Shown one piece after another: positions 50,670-59,900 of a stretch of DNA of 64,000 bases; the stretch's first letter is position 1; each line of letters begins with the position of its first letter. Position numbers and translations under genes: made by a program. This DNA is from Amycolatopsis sp. QT-25 (GTDB lineage: Bacteria > Actinomycetota > Actinomycetes > Mycobacteriales > Pseudonocardiaceae): the NCBI RefSeq assembly GCF_029369745.1, contig NZ_CP120210.1:4774001-4838000 (forward strand), in the 5' to 3' direction. Below the pieces are notes generated by a model. The model did no database searches, was not told the origin of the DNA, and saw nothing but the letters and a program-made list of their open reading frames with translations.

Positions 50670-52960
50670 CGGACGGACTGGTCGACCGCGACGAAGCGTA
50701 GTTCGGAGGTGTACCGATTCCCCTTGTCGTCGGTCAGCCACGCCTGCTCCGGTGACGGCAGCATTTCCGTGATCGACAAGCGGCCCGCGGGGTCCTGACG
50801 CGCCAGCCGCCGCACCGCCTTCGCGAAGATGTTCACGAACACCGGGGCGTCGAAGTCCACATAGAACGGACGAGGCTCCCCGGGCGCCACCACGAACACG
50901 AACCGCGGAAGCCCCGCTTCGGCACGCCACCGGCGAGCCAGCACGAACCGCCGCGCCTCCGACTTCTCCGACACGAAATCCAGGGATTCCACCGGAACCG
51001 ACCACGACTCCCGTGCCACCACCAGCTTGTCCACCGTCACCCGGGGCGAATGGCCGTCGAGAGGCCGTAGGGCGAACCGGTCCATGACCCGGTTGGTCAT
51101 CGCGTTGCTGAACACGTCGAGCAGGTCGAATTCCGCGCCGTCGGGCAGCATGGCGACCAGCCGGTCATCCCGGTCTTCCACCAGGACGTCGGCGCTCAGC
51201 ACCGTCCGATCCCGCTTCGGGTCGACCGTGTGGTCCACCAAGGCCACGTAGTAGTCCTCAGGCCGGTCCAAGGCGATCCGGCTGCGCGCCGACCATCGCG
51301 GCGGCTGCTCCTTCGGCAGCATCGGCAGCAGACGCGGACCGGGGAAGTCGACCGCGGTCTCGGCGAACAGCCGCCGGGCGTCCGGATGCTGCATCACCCA
51401 CAACGAGGTGCTGGCGGTGTTCATCGCGACGTGCAGTTCCCCGAGGACCAGCTCGAAGTTCCCGCGCGCCACCTCGTCGGCGTCGTCGGCCACGACCAGG
51501 ACGTCGGGGCTGACATAGCGGGCCTGTGGCCAGCTCGGACCGGTTTCCCCGAACTCGTCCCGCACCCGGTCCGCGATGTCCACACTGGACAACCGGACCC
51601 GCCGGGCGCCGACGGGGATCCGCAGGATCCGCGCCCAGCGTTCGCGCAGCTCGTCCTGGATGCGGTCGATGTCGGTGATCGACCCGCCGTGCGGGGCGGG
51701 CAGGCACTCCATCCACAACGACGCAAGATCCACGCTGCCGTCCCGTTCGCGCAGGCGGTCGTACGCCTGCCGGACGCGGTCGCCGACGGCCCGTGCGAAC
51801 CGGCCCGTCATCCAGCGGGCGGCGGTGAGGCACAGGGCGAGCGGGGTCAACTCGTCGCGGATCGCGGCGCCGATCCGGACCGTGGCGGATCGGCGGCAGT
51901 CCGCGTAGATCAGGGCCCGGCACGGTGCCGTGCGCGTGCCCTTGGCGCGTTGCGCCGCGACCTGGGTCAGCGCCTCGAACTCCTTCTCCAGCGCGGTGAA
52001 CGCCGCGGACAGGGCGGTGGCATCGGCACCCGCCGCCTTGATCCGGTCCCTTCCGTGTTCGAGGACCGCCACTTTGGCCAACCCGTCCCGGCGCAGGTCC
52101 GGGTCCGTGATCCGCTCCAGGACCGATCGCAGGTACTGTTCGGGATACGCGCAGGTGGGCACCTCCAGCCGCCATACGATCAGCCGTCGCCGCACCAGTT
52201 CGTCCAAAAAGGACATCACGGTGTCTTCGATCGCCCCTCGCCCGAGCCCCGCCGCGATCTCCGAGGGACGACGGGTTCCGTCGCAGCGCGCGAGGATCTC
52301 CCGCTCCAGCGGCTCGAGCCGGTCCGGACGCCGTCCTGGCATCCGCACCACGTCCCCGGTGACCCGGACGAACGACACCCGGCGCGGCGCGATCCAGGCG
52401 CGCAGCCGCGGGTCGGCGCCGACCGTGCGGGCGACCGCGTCCACCGCCCAGCTCGAGAAATAGACGTTCGACTCGGCGATGAGGCCGGATCCCGGCTCGA
52501 CGACGACCCCTTCGGCCGACTCGTCCCAGCGGCCCCAGCCCACCGGTCCGAAGAAGCCGATCGTGTCGTTCTTCACGCAGAACCGCTGCCAGTAGTGCGC
52601 CACCAGCTCCTCGCGCTCGCGCCGTTTGCTGGTACGTCCGTCCACCGAAGGGTCCCACGCCAGGAACAGGTCGATGCCCCGGTGCAGGAGGGCGGGGTTC
52701 TGCCACGCCACCGCGGCTCGGAAAGCAGGCAACGCGGCGATCTCCTGCAGTTCTTTGACGTTGTCCACCATCGCGCCGGTGAACAGTTCTTCGAACGCGG
52801 CCCACGCCGGGCCCGCCCCGTCGGCGAGTCCGTCCGCCGCTTCGGCGAGCCCGAACGGCGCCAGCCGCAGCACACCGGCGGCGGGGAAGCCGGGACCTCG
52901 CAGGGCGAACTCCCGCCACAGCCGCCATTCGCCGCCGGGCAGCAGGACGTCTTCAGGCAT
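50666..52960 (-). CDS. LanB/PEARL-like protein, copy 2
   Basis: A 764-residue paralogue of the neighbouring LanB-like protein with the same marks: QRFCVKNDTIGFFGPVGWGR (126-145), KGTRTAPCRALIYADCRRS near 395, DVLVEDRDDRLVAMLPDGAE, and the shared C-terminal SPRVTVDKLVVARESWSVP and YVDFDAPVFV blocks. The C-terminal third is far more alike than the middle, at DNA level too. It again lacks an elimination domain. ATG 52960 overlaps the carbamoyltransferase stop by eight bases and its stop overlaps the PLP-enzyme start, so the operon is tightly coupled. Two copies suggest two consecutive transfers or a heterodimer. Confidence 0.8.
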   Translation of the reverse strand: MPEDVLLPGGEWRLWREFALRGPGFPAAGVLRLAPFGLAEAADGLADGAGPAWAAFEELFTGAMVDNVKELQEIAALPAFRAAVAWQNPALLHRGIDLFLAWDPSVDGRTSKRREREELVAHYWQRFCVKNDTIGFFGPVGWGRWDESAEGVVVEPGSGLIAESNVYFSSWAVDAVARTVGADPRLRAWIAPRRVSFVRVTGDVVRMPGRRPDRLEPLEREILARCDGTRRPSEIAAGLGRGAIEDTVMSFLDELVRRRLIVWRLEVPTCAYPEQYLRSVLERITDPDLRRDGLAKVAVLEHGRDRIKAAGADATALSAAFTALEKEFEALTQVAAQRAKGTRTAPCRALIYADCRRSATVRIGAAIRDELTPLALCLTAARWMTGRFARAVGDRVRQAYDRLRERDGSVDLASLWMECLPAPHGGSITDIDRIQDELRERWARILRIPVGARRVRLSSVDIADRVRDEFGETGPSWPQARYVSPDVLVVADDADEVARGNFELVLGELHVAMNTASTSLWVMQHPDARRLFAETAVDFPGPRLLPMLPKEQPPRWSARSRIALDRPEDYYVALVDHTVDPKRDRTVLSADVLVEDRDDRLVAMLPDGAEFDLLDVFSNAMTNRVMDRFALRPLDGHSPRVTVDKLVVARESWSVPVESLDFVSEKSEARRFVLARRWRAEAGLPRFVFVVAPGEPRPFYVDFDAPVFVNIFAKAVRRLARQDPAGRLSITEMLPSPEQAWLTDDKGNRYTSELRFVAVDQSVR

Positions 52961-53912
52961 CGCGCACCGGATCTTCCCGGGTCTCGGTGCCCGCGCACCA
53001 CGCGAGCACGGCTCGGGCGCTGTGATACTTGTTCTCGGCCAAGGTGAACGCGAGGCTAGCCGGTCCATCGAGGACTTCCGCGGCGACCTCCTCCCCGCGA
53101 TGTGCGGGGAGGTCGTGGAGGAACACCTCCGCGCCGGACTCGGCCATCACCGCCGTGCCGACGTGGAACGGGGCGAACACCGCACGCCAGTCCGCCGTGT
53201 GTTTGACCGTTCCGGTGGTCTGCCACCTTGTGGTATAGACCACGTCGGCCTGCGGGAGGTCCGCCATGTCGTGTCGCTGTTCCACCAGCGCGCCACTGCG
53301 CTTGGCGTTGAGGTCGGCATGGTCGAGGAACCTTCGGTCGAGGCCATAACCCGGTGGTGTGCGCAAGTAGAGGGACGTGTCGCGGTAGCGGGACAACGCC
53401 AGAGCCAGCGCCGACGCGGTGTTGTTGCCCTCCCCGACGTAGAGCACGCGCAGGCCTTCGACCCGGCCGAACCGCTGGGTGAGCGTGGTGAGGTCGGCGA
53501 GGGCCTGGGTGGGATGCTCGTCCGCGCACATCGCGTTGATCACCGACATCCGCCTGCTCACGGCGTAGGCACGAAGCTCGGCCTCGCCGCCGGAGGTGCG
53601 CACGACGAGCATGTCGAGCATCCCCGACAGCACCGCGGCGGTGTCCTCGATGGTCTCGCCGGTGTTCTCCTGAAGATCACCGGGGCCGTAAGTGATCAAC
53701 TTCGCGCCGAGCCGGAGTGCCCCCGCCGAAAAAGACGTCCGAGTTCTGGTGGAGGTTTTGCGAAACAAAATACCCGCAACCGAATTGCGTAACGGGCGTT
53801 CGTCCGTCCGGTGGCCGAGTGCGTACTCGACGCCGCGACCGACGATCCATCGCAGGTCTTCGTCGTCGAGATCATTGAGGGAGATCAGGTGGCGGCGCGC
53901 TGGTTCGGCCAT
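52953..53912 (-). CDS. Divergent ornithine carbamoyltransferase-like enzyme
   Basis: A 319-residue aspartate/ornithine carbamoyltransferase family protein. The carbamoyl-phosphate loop FRKTSTRTRTSF is at 51-62 and the CADEHPTQALADL motif near residue 130. The amino-acid side differs from ArgF: the HCLP loop reads HDLPAHRGEEV, so the Cys that contacts ornithine is Asp, and the SMG loop is replaced by DVVYTTRWQTTG. A substrate other than ornithine is likely; in viomycin-type pathways a homologue carbamoylates a diaminopropionate residue. ATG 53912 has GGAGG six bases upstream. It heads the minus-strand biosynthetic operon. Confidence 0.88.
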   Translation of the reverse strand: MAEPARRHLISLNDLDDEDLRWIVGRGVEYALGHRTDERPLRNSVAGILFRKTSTRTRTSFSAGALRLGAKLITYGPGDLQENTGETIEDTAAVLSGMLDMLVVRTSGGEAELRAYAVSRRMSVINAMCADEHPTQALADLTTLTQRFGRVEGLRVLYVGEGNNTASALALALSRYRDTSLYLRTPPGYGLDRRFLDHADLNAKRSGALVEQRHDMADLPQADVVYTTRWQTTGTVKHTADWRAVFAPFHVGTAVMAESGAEVFLHDLPAHRGEEVAAEVLDGPASLAFTLAENKYHSARAVLAWCAGTETREDPVRDA

Positions 53913-54168
53913 GAGAACCTCCGAGGTGTGCTCGCCTCAGCCTGGTGCCGGAGGTGTTGGCCTGGCAGGGAAAGAGCGGCAGCATCCGCGCGGGCACCGG
54001 CTGCGCGTTTGTCCCTGCGGCTACGAACAGCGTCGTGACTACGGTGAAATTCACGCGAAGTGAGCAAGAACGCATCGCGGAAACTCTCGATTTCATGCTT
54101 AGTGAGGAAGACAACCGGCCTGCCACCCGCTCAAAATGAGCACCGGTCGGACGGGGAAGGGGAAAAGG
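53913..54168. promoter_or_regulatory. Divergent promoter region of the NRPS cluster halves
   Basis: About 250 bases, less GC-rich than the surroundings, separating the carbamoyltransferase operon from the LuxR pair. It must hold both promoters, and LuxR operators are expected here. It also contains the candidate short ORF at 54035-54139. Confidence 0.45.
54035..54139 (+). CDS. Candidate 34-residue peptide upstream of LuxR pair
   Basis: GTG 54035 opens a frame VTTVKFTRSEQERIAETLDF, then MLSEEDNRPATRSK, ending 29 bases before the LuxR start. Composition is helical and acidic-amphipathic, unlike the Arg/Pro-rich noise frames around it, and a longer in-frame extension reaches a GTG at 53945. No good ribosome site is seen. 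It could be a small regulatory protein, or a carrier peptide for the LanB/PEARL-like enzymes, but nothing proves translation. Confidence 0.25.
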   Translation: MTTVKFTRSEQERIAETLDFMLSEEDNRPATRSK

Positions 54169-54789
54169 ATGGGAGAGCCCGCGAGGGTGAGTGTGGACGC
54201 GGCCGATCCGGTACTCGAAGCGGGTATCGGCTGCACACTCAACGGCAGCCCGGAGCTCACCGTGGTGACGAACGGTGAGGAATCGGACGCCACGGTCGTG
54301 GTCGTCGACCTGGTGGACGACAAGGTGCTCGACGTGGTGCACTCCATCCGGAACCAACCGCATCGGCCCGAGATCGTGCTGCTGGCCACCGAACTTTCGC
54401 CGGGTGAGGCGCTGCACGCGATCGCGGCGGGCGCGCACGGTCTGCTGCGCCGCCGGGAGGCCACCGCGAACCGGCTCTCCCGCGCCGTGCTCGCCGCGAT
54501 CGTCGGTGACTGCACCATGCCACCGGACCTGATCGACCGGGTGCTCGAACAGGGCATGGAGAACCCGGCGCCCGACGCGCCGCAGACGTGGGCGCGCGGC
54601 GGGCTCAACGAACGCGAGCACGCCGTGCTACGCCTCGTCGCCGAAGGATACGAGACCGACGAGATCGCCCGGCGGCTGTCCTATTCGGCGCGCACCGTGA
54701 CGGCCGTCGTGCACGACATCACCCAGCGGTTCAGGCTGCGCAACCGGGCACACGCCGTGGCCTACGCACTACGGGCCAGGTTGCTGTGA
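54169..54789 (+). CDS. LuxR-type regulator with degenerate receiver, first of pair
   Basis: A 206-residue NarL/LuxR-type regulator. Residues 1-115 form a receiver-like domain (VVVVDLVDDKVLDVV, LLATELSPGEALHAIAAGAHG) with an Asp at the phosphorylation strand but no clear acidic pair, so phosphorylation is doubtful. The HTH is GLNEREHAVLRLVAEGYETD, IARRLSYSARTV and RFRLRNRAHAV (about 140-205). AAGGGG six bases before ATG 54169 favours this start over ATG 54136. Its stop overlaps the second regulator. Such pairs act as pathway-specific activators of actinomycete NRPS clusters. Confidence 0.85.
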   Translation: MGEPARVSVDAADPVLEAGIGCTLNGSPELTVVTNGEESDATVVVVDLVDDKVLDVVHSIRNQPHRPEIVLLATELSPGEALHAIAAGAHGLLRRREATANRLSRAVLAAIVGDCTMPPDLIDRVLEQGMENPAPDAPQTWARGGLNEREHAVLRLVAEGYETDEIARRLSYSARTVTAVVHDITQRFRLRNRAHAVAYALRARLL

Positions 54790-55376
54790 TCAGTGTGCAG
54801 GTCCACGCCGGAGGCGCACTCGTCCGGGAAACCGTGGTCGAGAAGTTGCGGCAGGCGGGGATCCTCGTCGCGGCCGCGGCGGACACCGTGGTGGTGGCCG
54901 CCGGCGGCACGATCGACGAGGCGTTGAACGCCTGTCCCGCCACCCGCCGCTCGGCGGGTCATCGGTTGATCGTCGCCGCGGACACGCTCAACCCGGCCGG
55001 TGTCCTCCGCGCCTTCCGGGCCGGGGCACGGATCCTGTTGCAGACTCCCGAAACGACGCCCGCGCAGTTCGGCGCCGCCGTGCACTCGGCCATGCACGGG
55101 GAAAGCAGGCTGCCCTACGGGCTGCTGGTCCGGTTGCTCAGCGGTGGCGCCGAACTGGCCATGCCCGTCGGTGTCCACCCGGTCGCGCCCTTGACCGAAC
55201 GTCAGCTCACGGTGCTCACGCTGATGGCGGACGGGCACGGCAACGCCGACATCGCGCGGAAACTGTCCTGTTCGGAGCACACCGTGAAGAACGTCATCTA
55301 CGAGCTGATGGCGCGGCTTCAAGTGCGCAACCGTGCCCACGCGGTCGCGCACGCGGTCCGCGCCGGGTTGATCTGA
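54786..55376 (+). CDS. LuxR-type regulator with degenerate receiver, second of pair
   Basis: A 196-residue relative of the preceding gene. The receiver-like part keeps a LIVAADTLNPAGVLRAFRAG strand-helix but lacks phosphorylation residues. The HTH is PLTERQLTVLTLMADGHGNAD, IARKLSCSEHTVKNVIYELM and RLQVRNRAHAV. GTG 54786 lies inside the preceding stop (GTGA), so both are made in equal amounts and could heterodimerise. The gene is convergent with the amidase, nine bases apart. The pair is likely the cluster switch. Confidence 0.85.
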   Translation: MISVQVHAGGALVRETVVEKLRQAGILVAAAADTVVVAAGGTIDEALNACPATRRSAGHRLIVAADTLNPAGVLRAFRAGARILLQTPETTPAQFGAAVHSAMHGESRLPYGLLVRLLSGGAELAMPVGVHPVAPLTERQLTVLTLMADGHGNADIARKLSCSEHTVKNVIYELMARLQVRNRAHAVAHAVRAGLI

Positions 55377-55385
55377 CCGGCGGGC

Positions 55386-56912
55386 TCAGCTCGTCGGCAG
55401 GAACTCCGGTGGCCGTCGCGCCCGGGTGGCCTGCTCGAACGCGTAGGCCAGCGCCAGGACGGTCGGCTCGCTGTACCGGCCCGCCATGATCGAGAGGCCG
55501 ACCGGCAGCGGACCGACGAACGCCATGGGGACGGTCACGTTCGCGTAGCCGGACACCGCGGCGGGTGTGGACGAGCCGAACGGGTAGGCGTCGCCCTTGC
55601 CCAGCGTGGTCCGCCACGCCGGCCCGTTCGTCGGCGCCACGATCGCGTCCAGCCGATGCGCGGCGAGCGTGTCGTCCAGCCCGCGCCGCGCCGCTCCGGT
55701 CGCTTCCGCACGCAGGCGCAAATACTCCGGATCGGTCAGATCACCGCTCGTGGCCTGGGCTTCTTCGAACAGCTCCTGTCCGAAGTGGCCCATCTCGGTG
55801 TCCGCGTTGGACTGGTTGAACTCGATCAGTCCCGCCAGATCCGCGGGATGATCGCCGGGGGTCGCCGCCAGATACTCGTTGATGCCGTGCTTGAACTCGT
55901 ACAGCATCGACGGCAGCTCGGAGCGGCCCACCACGTCCAGGCCCGGGATGCTCACCTCGACCGGGATCGCGCCGAGGGACGCCAGCCGCTCCACGGCGCG
56001 GGTGAACACCGCCACGGTTTCCGGGCTGGTGCCACCGGTCGCGTCCCAGACACCGATCCTCTTGCCTCGCAACGCGTCGGGATCCAGGAAGCGCAGATAG
56101 TCCGATCGGACCGGACCGCCGTCGGTGGCCGGGTCGCGGGCGTCCGCACCGTTGAGCACCCCCAGCAGGACGGCGGCGTCGGTCACCGTGCGGGCCAGGG
56201 GCCCCGCGGTGTCCTGCACCCCGGAGATCGGCACCAGGCCATGACGGCTCACCAGGCCGATACTCGGTTTGACGCCGACGACCCCGTTCGCGCCCGCCGC
56301 GGAGACGATCGAGCCGTTGGTCTCCGTTCCCACCGCGACGGTGGCCAGGTTCGCGGCGATCGCCGCGCTGGAACCGCTCGACGAGCCGCAGGTGTTGCGG
56401 TCCAGCACGTAGGGGTTGGCGGTCTGCCCGCCGACCGCGCTCCAGCCACTGGACGAGCGGCGGTCGCGGAAGTTCGCCCACTCCGAGAGGTTCGTCTTGC
56501 CGAGGATCACCGCCCCGGCCGCCCGCAGCAGCTTGACCAAATGGGCGTCGGCGGCCGGGCGTGCCCCGGCCAGCGCGAACGAACCCGCCGTGGTCCGCTG
56601 CCGGTCCGCGGTGTCGATGTTGTCCTTCAGCAGCACCGGGATGCCGTCCAGGAGACCACGCGCCCGGCCAGCTTCGCGGCGCTCGTCACTCGCCGCCGCG
56701 AGGTTCGGCGCGTCCGGGTTGGTCGTGATGACCGAACACAACCGCGGGTCGAGCCGGCGGATGCGGTCGAGGTAGAACGCCGTCAGCTCCGCCGAGGTCA
56801 GCCGACCGGCGTCCATCGCGCGCCGCAGGTCCGGGATCGTGGCCTGTTCGAGGTCGATCCCCGCGAGCGTGGGCGGTTCGACCGGAGCGGGCGCGGAAGG
56901 GTGCGCGTTCAC
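55386..56912 (-). CDS. Amidase-signature family hydrolase
   Basis: A 508-residue amidase-signature enzyme. The Ser-cisSer-Lys triad is visible: Lys in VLLKDNIDTAD (near 95) and both serines in the Gly/Ser loop CGSSSGSSAAIAANLATVAV with TNGSIVSAA following (about 175-205). It hydrolyses amide bonds or transfers acyl groups; in peptide clusters such enzymes trim the product or remove a protecting acyl group. It starts with GTG overlapping the NRPS stop (GTGA) and has GAGGAGG upstream, so it is co-translated with the NRPS. There is no signal peptide, so it is cytoplasmic. Confidence 0.9.
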   Translation of the reverse strand: MNAHPSAPAPVEPPTLAGIDLEQATIPDLRRAMDAGRLTSAELTAFYLDRIRRLDPRLCSVITTNPDAPNLAAASDERREAGRARGLLDGIPVLLKDNIDTADRQRTTAGSFALAGARPAADAHLVKLLRAAGAVILGKTNLSEWANFRDRRSSSGWSAVGGQTANPYVLDRNTCGSSSGSSAAIAANLATVAVGTETNGSIVSAAGANGVVGVKPSIGLVSRHGLVPISGVQDTAGPLARTVTDAAVLLGVLNGADARDPATDGGPVRSDYLRFLDPDALRGKRIGVWDATGGTSPETVAVFTRAVERLASLGAIPVEVSIPGLDVVGRSELPSMLYEFKHGINEYLAATPGDHPADLAGLIEFNQSNADTEMGHFGQELFEEAQATSGDLTDPEYLRLRAEATGAARRGLDDTLAAHRLDAIVAPTNGPAWRTTLGKGDAYPFGSSTPAAVSGYANVTVPMAFVGPLPVGLSIMAGRYSEPTVLALAYAFEQATRARRPPEFLPTS

Positions 56913-59900
56913 GGGGACGCCTCCTCGGTGGCCTCCATCAGCGTGGTCAGCAACCCGGCCAGGCCGGACACGTGCGGCGGGCGCAGCACTCCCATGTGGT
57001 CGCCGCCGACACGGTGGATCTTGAGCCCGCCCGGCGCCAGCTTGACCCAGCGGTCCCGGTACTGCGCGTAGCTCTGCCCGAAGTTGGTCTCGTGCAGGCC
57101 GTCGGCCAGCTCGTCGCCGACCAGCAGATGGGTCCGGCCGGGGTACGGGCGCTGGCGGTAGCCGAGCATCGCCTGGGTCAGCTCTCGCCAGACCCGGATC
57201 CGGCGCGGCCAGAACGGGTCACCCGGCACCGGTGGTTCCTTCGTGCCCTCGTCGATGATGTAGTCCAGTACCTCGGCGAACTGGCGCCGGATCTCGGCGA
57301 GTTCGTCGGGATCGGTCGTGGAGTTCAGTTCCTCCAGGAGTTTCTCGCCACGGACGAACATGGCGGTCTCCTCCCACATGTTCTCCCGCTTGTAGAAGTC
57401 CTGTGCCGGGTCGAGCAGCATCAGCGTGAGACGGTCGCCGTCGCGATGCAGGATGCGGGCCATCTCACCGGTGACCAGTCCCCCGCCACACCAGCCGAGC
57501 AGGTGATAAGGACCCTCCGGGCACACCGCGCGGATCTGCTCCACGAACAACGCGGCCACACTCGCGATGCTCTGCGGCGACGGCGTGTCCCGGTGCAGGC
57601 CGGGCCATTCCAGCGCGGCGACCGGACGATCGACGCTCATGTGCTCGGCCAGCCGCACGTACCAGAGGCCACCACCCGGGTACATGCAGAACAACGGTGG
57701 TTTCGTACCGGTGCGGCGCAGCCATACGACGGCGTCCCGCGCCCAGGACGCGGCCGATTCCATCGCCGCCGCCTCGGTGGGCGGGAACCCGCCTTCGCTG
57801 GCCGGGTCCACCGCCGCGGCCAGGTCGATCACCGTGCGGTGCTCGTAGAAGTCCCGCAGCTCGACCGGGAGGCCGTGCTCCTCGCGGAGTTCGACCAGCA
57901 CCCGGATGATCAGCAGCGAGTGCAGGCCCAGATCACTGAACGGGACGTCCACCCCCACGCGGTCGATGCCGAGCCCCTTGGCCAGCGCGGTGGCGATGAT
58001 GTTCTCCACCGCGGTCCGCGGCGCCAGCGCGGCACGTGCGGTGGCCGTCGGTTCGGGCAGGGCCTTGGTGTCGAGCTTGCCGCTCGGGGTGGTGGGCAGT
58101 TCGGCCAGCACCACCCACGCGGACGGGATCAGGTAGTCCGGTACGGCACCGGCCAGCAGACCGGGCAGCCCGGACGGATCGAGTCCGTCGTGGGCGGGTA
58201 CGAGGTACGCGACCAGTTCTTGGTCGCCGCGGGCGGTCCGGCGGGCACGCACGGCCACGTCGCGCAGCTCGGCGTGTGCTCGCAGCACCGCTTCCACCTC
58301 CCCCGGCTCGACGCGGTAGCCGCGGATCTTCACCTGGTCGTCGGCCCGCCCGGCGAATTCCAGCACCCCGTCGGGCCGATAGCGGGCCAGGTCGCCGGTG
58401 CGGTACAGCCGGCGGCCGTCGGCATAGGGGTCCGGCACGAACCGGTCGGCGGTCAGGCCGGGGCGGCCGCGGTAGCCGCGGGCGAGCTGGGCGCCGCCGA
58501 TGTACAGCTCGCCGAGCACGCCGACCGGGACCGGCTCGAGGTCGGCGTCCAGCACGCGCAGCACGGTGTTCGGGCCAGGCCTGCCGATCGGCACCGGCCC
58601 CGCGTCGAGCTCCCCGATCCCGCTCACGTGCGAAGTGCAGCCGACGGTGGCCTCGGTCGGTCCGTACTCGTTGTCCACCAGGACGTCCGGGGCGTGCCGG
58701 ATCCAGGCGGTGAGCATGTCCCTGGTCAGTTCTTCACCGCCCACGACGAGCCGGGACGCCGCGCCGGCGAACGCCTCGGCGGGCAGCATCTGGGTGAGCG
58801 CCACGAGATGCGACGGCGTGAGCTTGACCAGATCGAAGCCGCCTCCGGACAGCACCGAGACCAGCGCCTCGATCGCCGGTGTGTCGTCGTCGGGGGTGAG
58901 GGTGACCGTCCCGCCGGACAGCAGCGCCGGGAACAGCGAGGTCGCCGGCAGGTCGAAAGCCATCGAGGAGTACAGCGGCGAGTCCGCCGAACCGGCTGTA
59001 CCGGCACGCCAGCACAGGTAGTTGACCAGATTGCGATGCTCGACCATGACTCCCTTCGGAGTCCCCGTCGAGCCGGACGTGTAGATGACATAGGCGAGCG
59101 TCGACGGCGTCGCGGTCCGGCCCAGATCGTCGTCCGGCTGGGCCGCGACGGCCGGGTCTGCGGCCAGGACCGCCGCGGTGCCGGGCACTCGGCCGGTCAG
59201 CGCGGATTCGGTGACCACCGTGGTCGCGCCCGCCTCGGCCAGCACCGTGGCCAGCCGTTTCGCCGGGTGTCCCGGGTCGAGCGGCAGATAGGCCGCGCCG
59301 GATTTGAGCACCGCCAGCAACGCGGTGACCAGCTCCGGACCGCGGCGCAGCAGCACGCCGACGACCGTTTCCGGGCTCGCGCCCCGCTCGCGCAGGTGAC
59401 GTGCCAGCTTGTTCGCGCGAGCGTTGAGCTCGGCGTAGGTGACCGTCGTTCCGTCCGCGCAGCGCAGCGCGGTCGCGTCCGGGGTGCGCGCGGCCTGGCG
59501 CTCGAACAGCTCGTGCACGCACGCGTCCGGGTATTCGGCGACCGGCCCGTCCGCGAACGACATCAACCGGTCGATCTCGGCCGGGGCGATCGCGGCGCCG
59601 CGGACCTCGCCGTCCGGATCGGCGGCCATGGCCTCGAGCACCCGCCGGTACATCGCGGCGAGGGCGGGCACGTGGTCCGGAGCGATCCGGTCCGCCTGTG
59701 CCCGGAAGTGCAGAACGCCGGGGAAGCTCCACACGTCCACGCCGAACCCGTTGTAGCTCTCGTCCACGATCTTCGCCGTCTCCACCCGCTGGGTGTCGAA
59801 GACGTGGAAGTCCAGGTAGGCGAACGAGATGTCCACCAGCGGACGACCTGCCCCCCAGAGCCGCTGCAACTCGCCGAGCGGGAACCGCCGGTGCGGCCAG

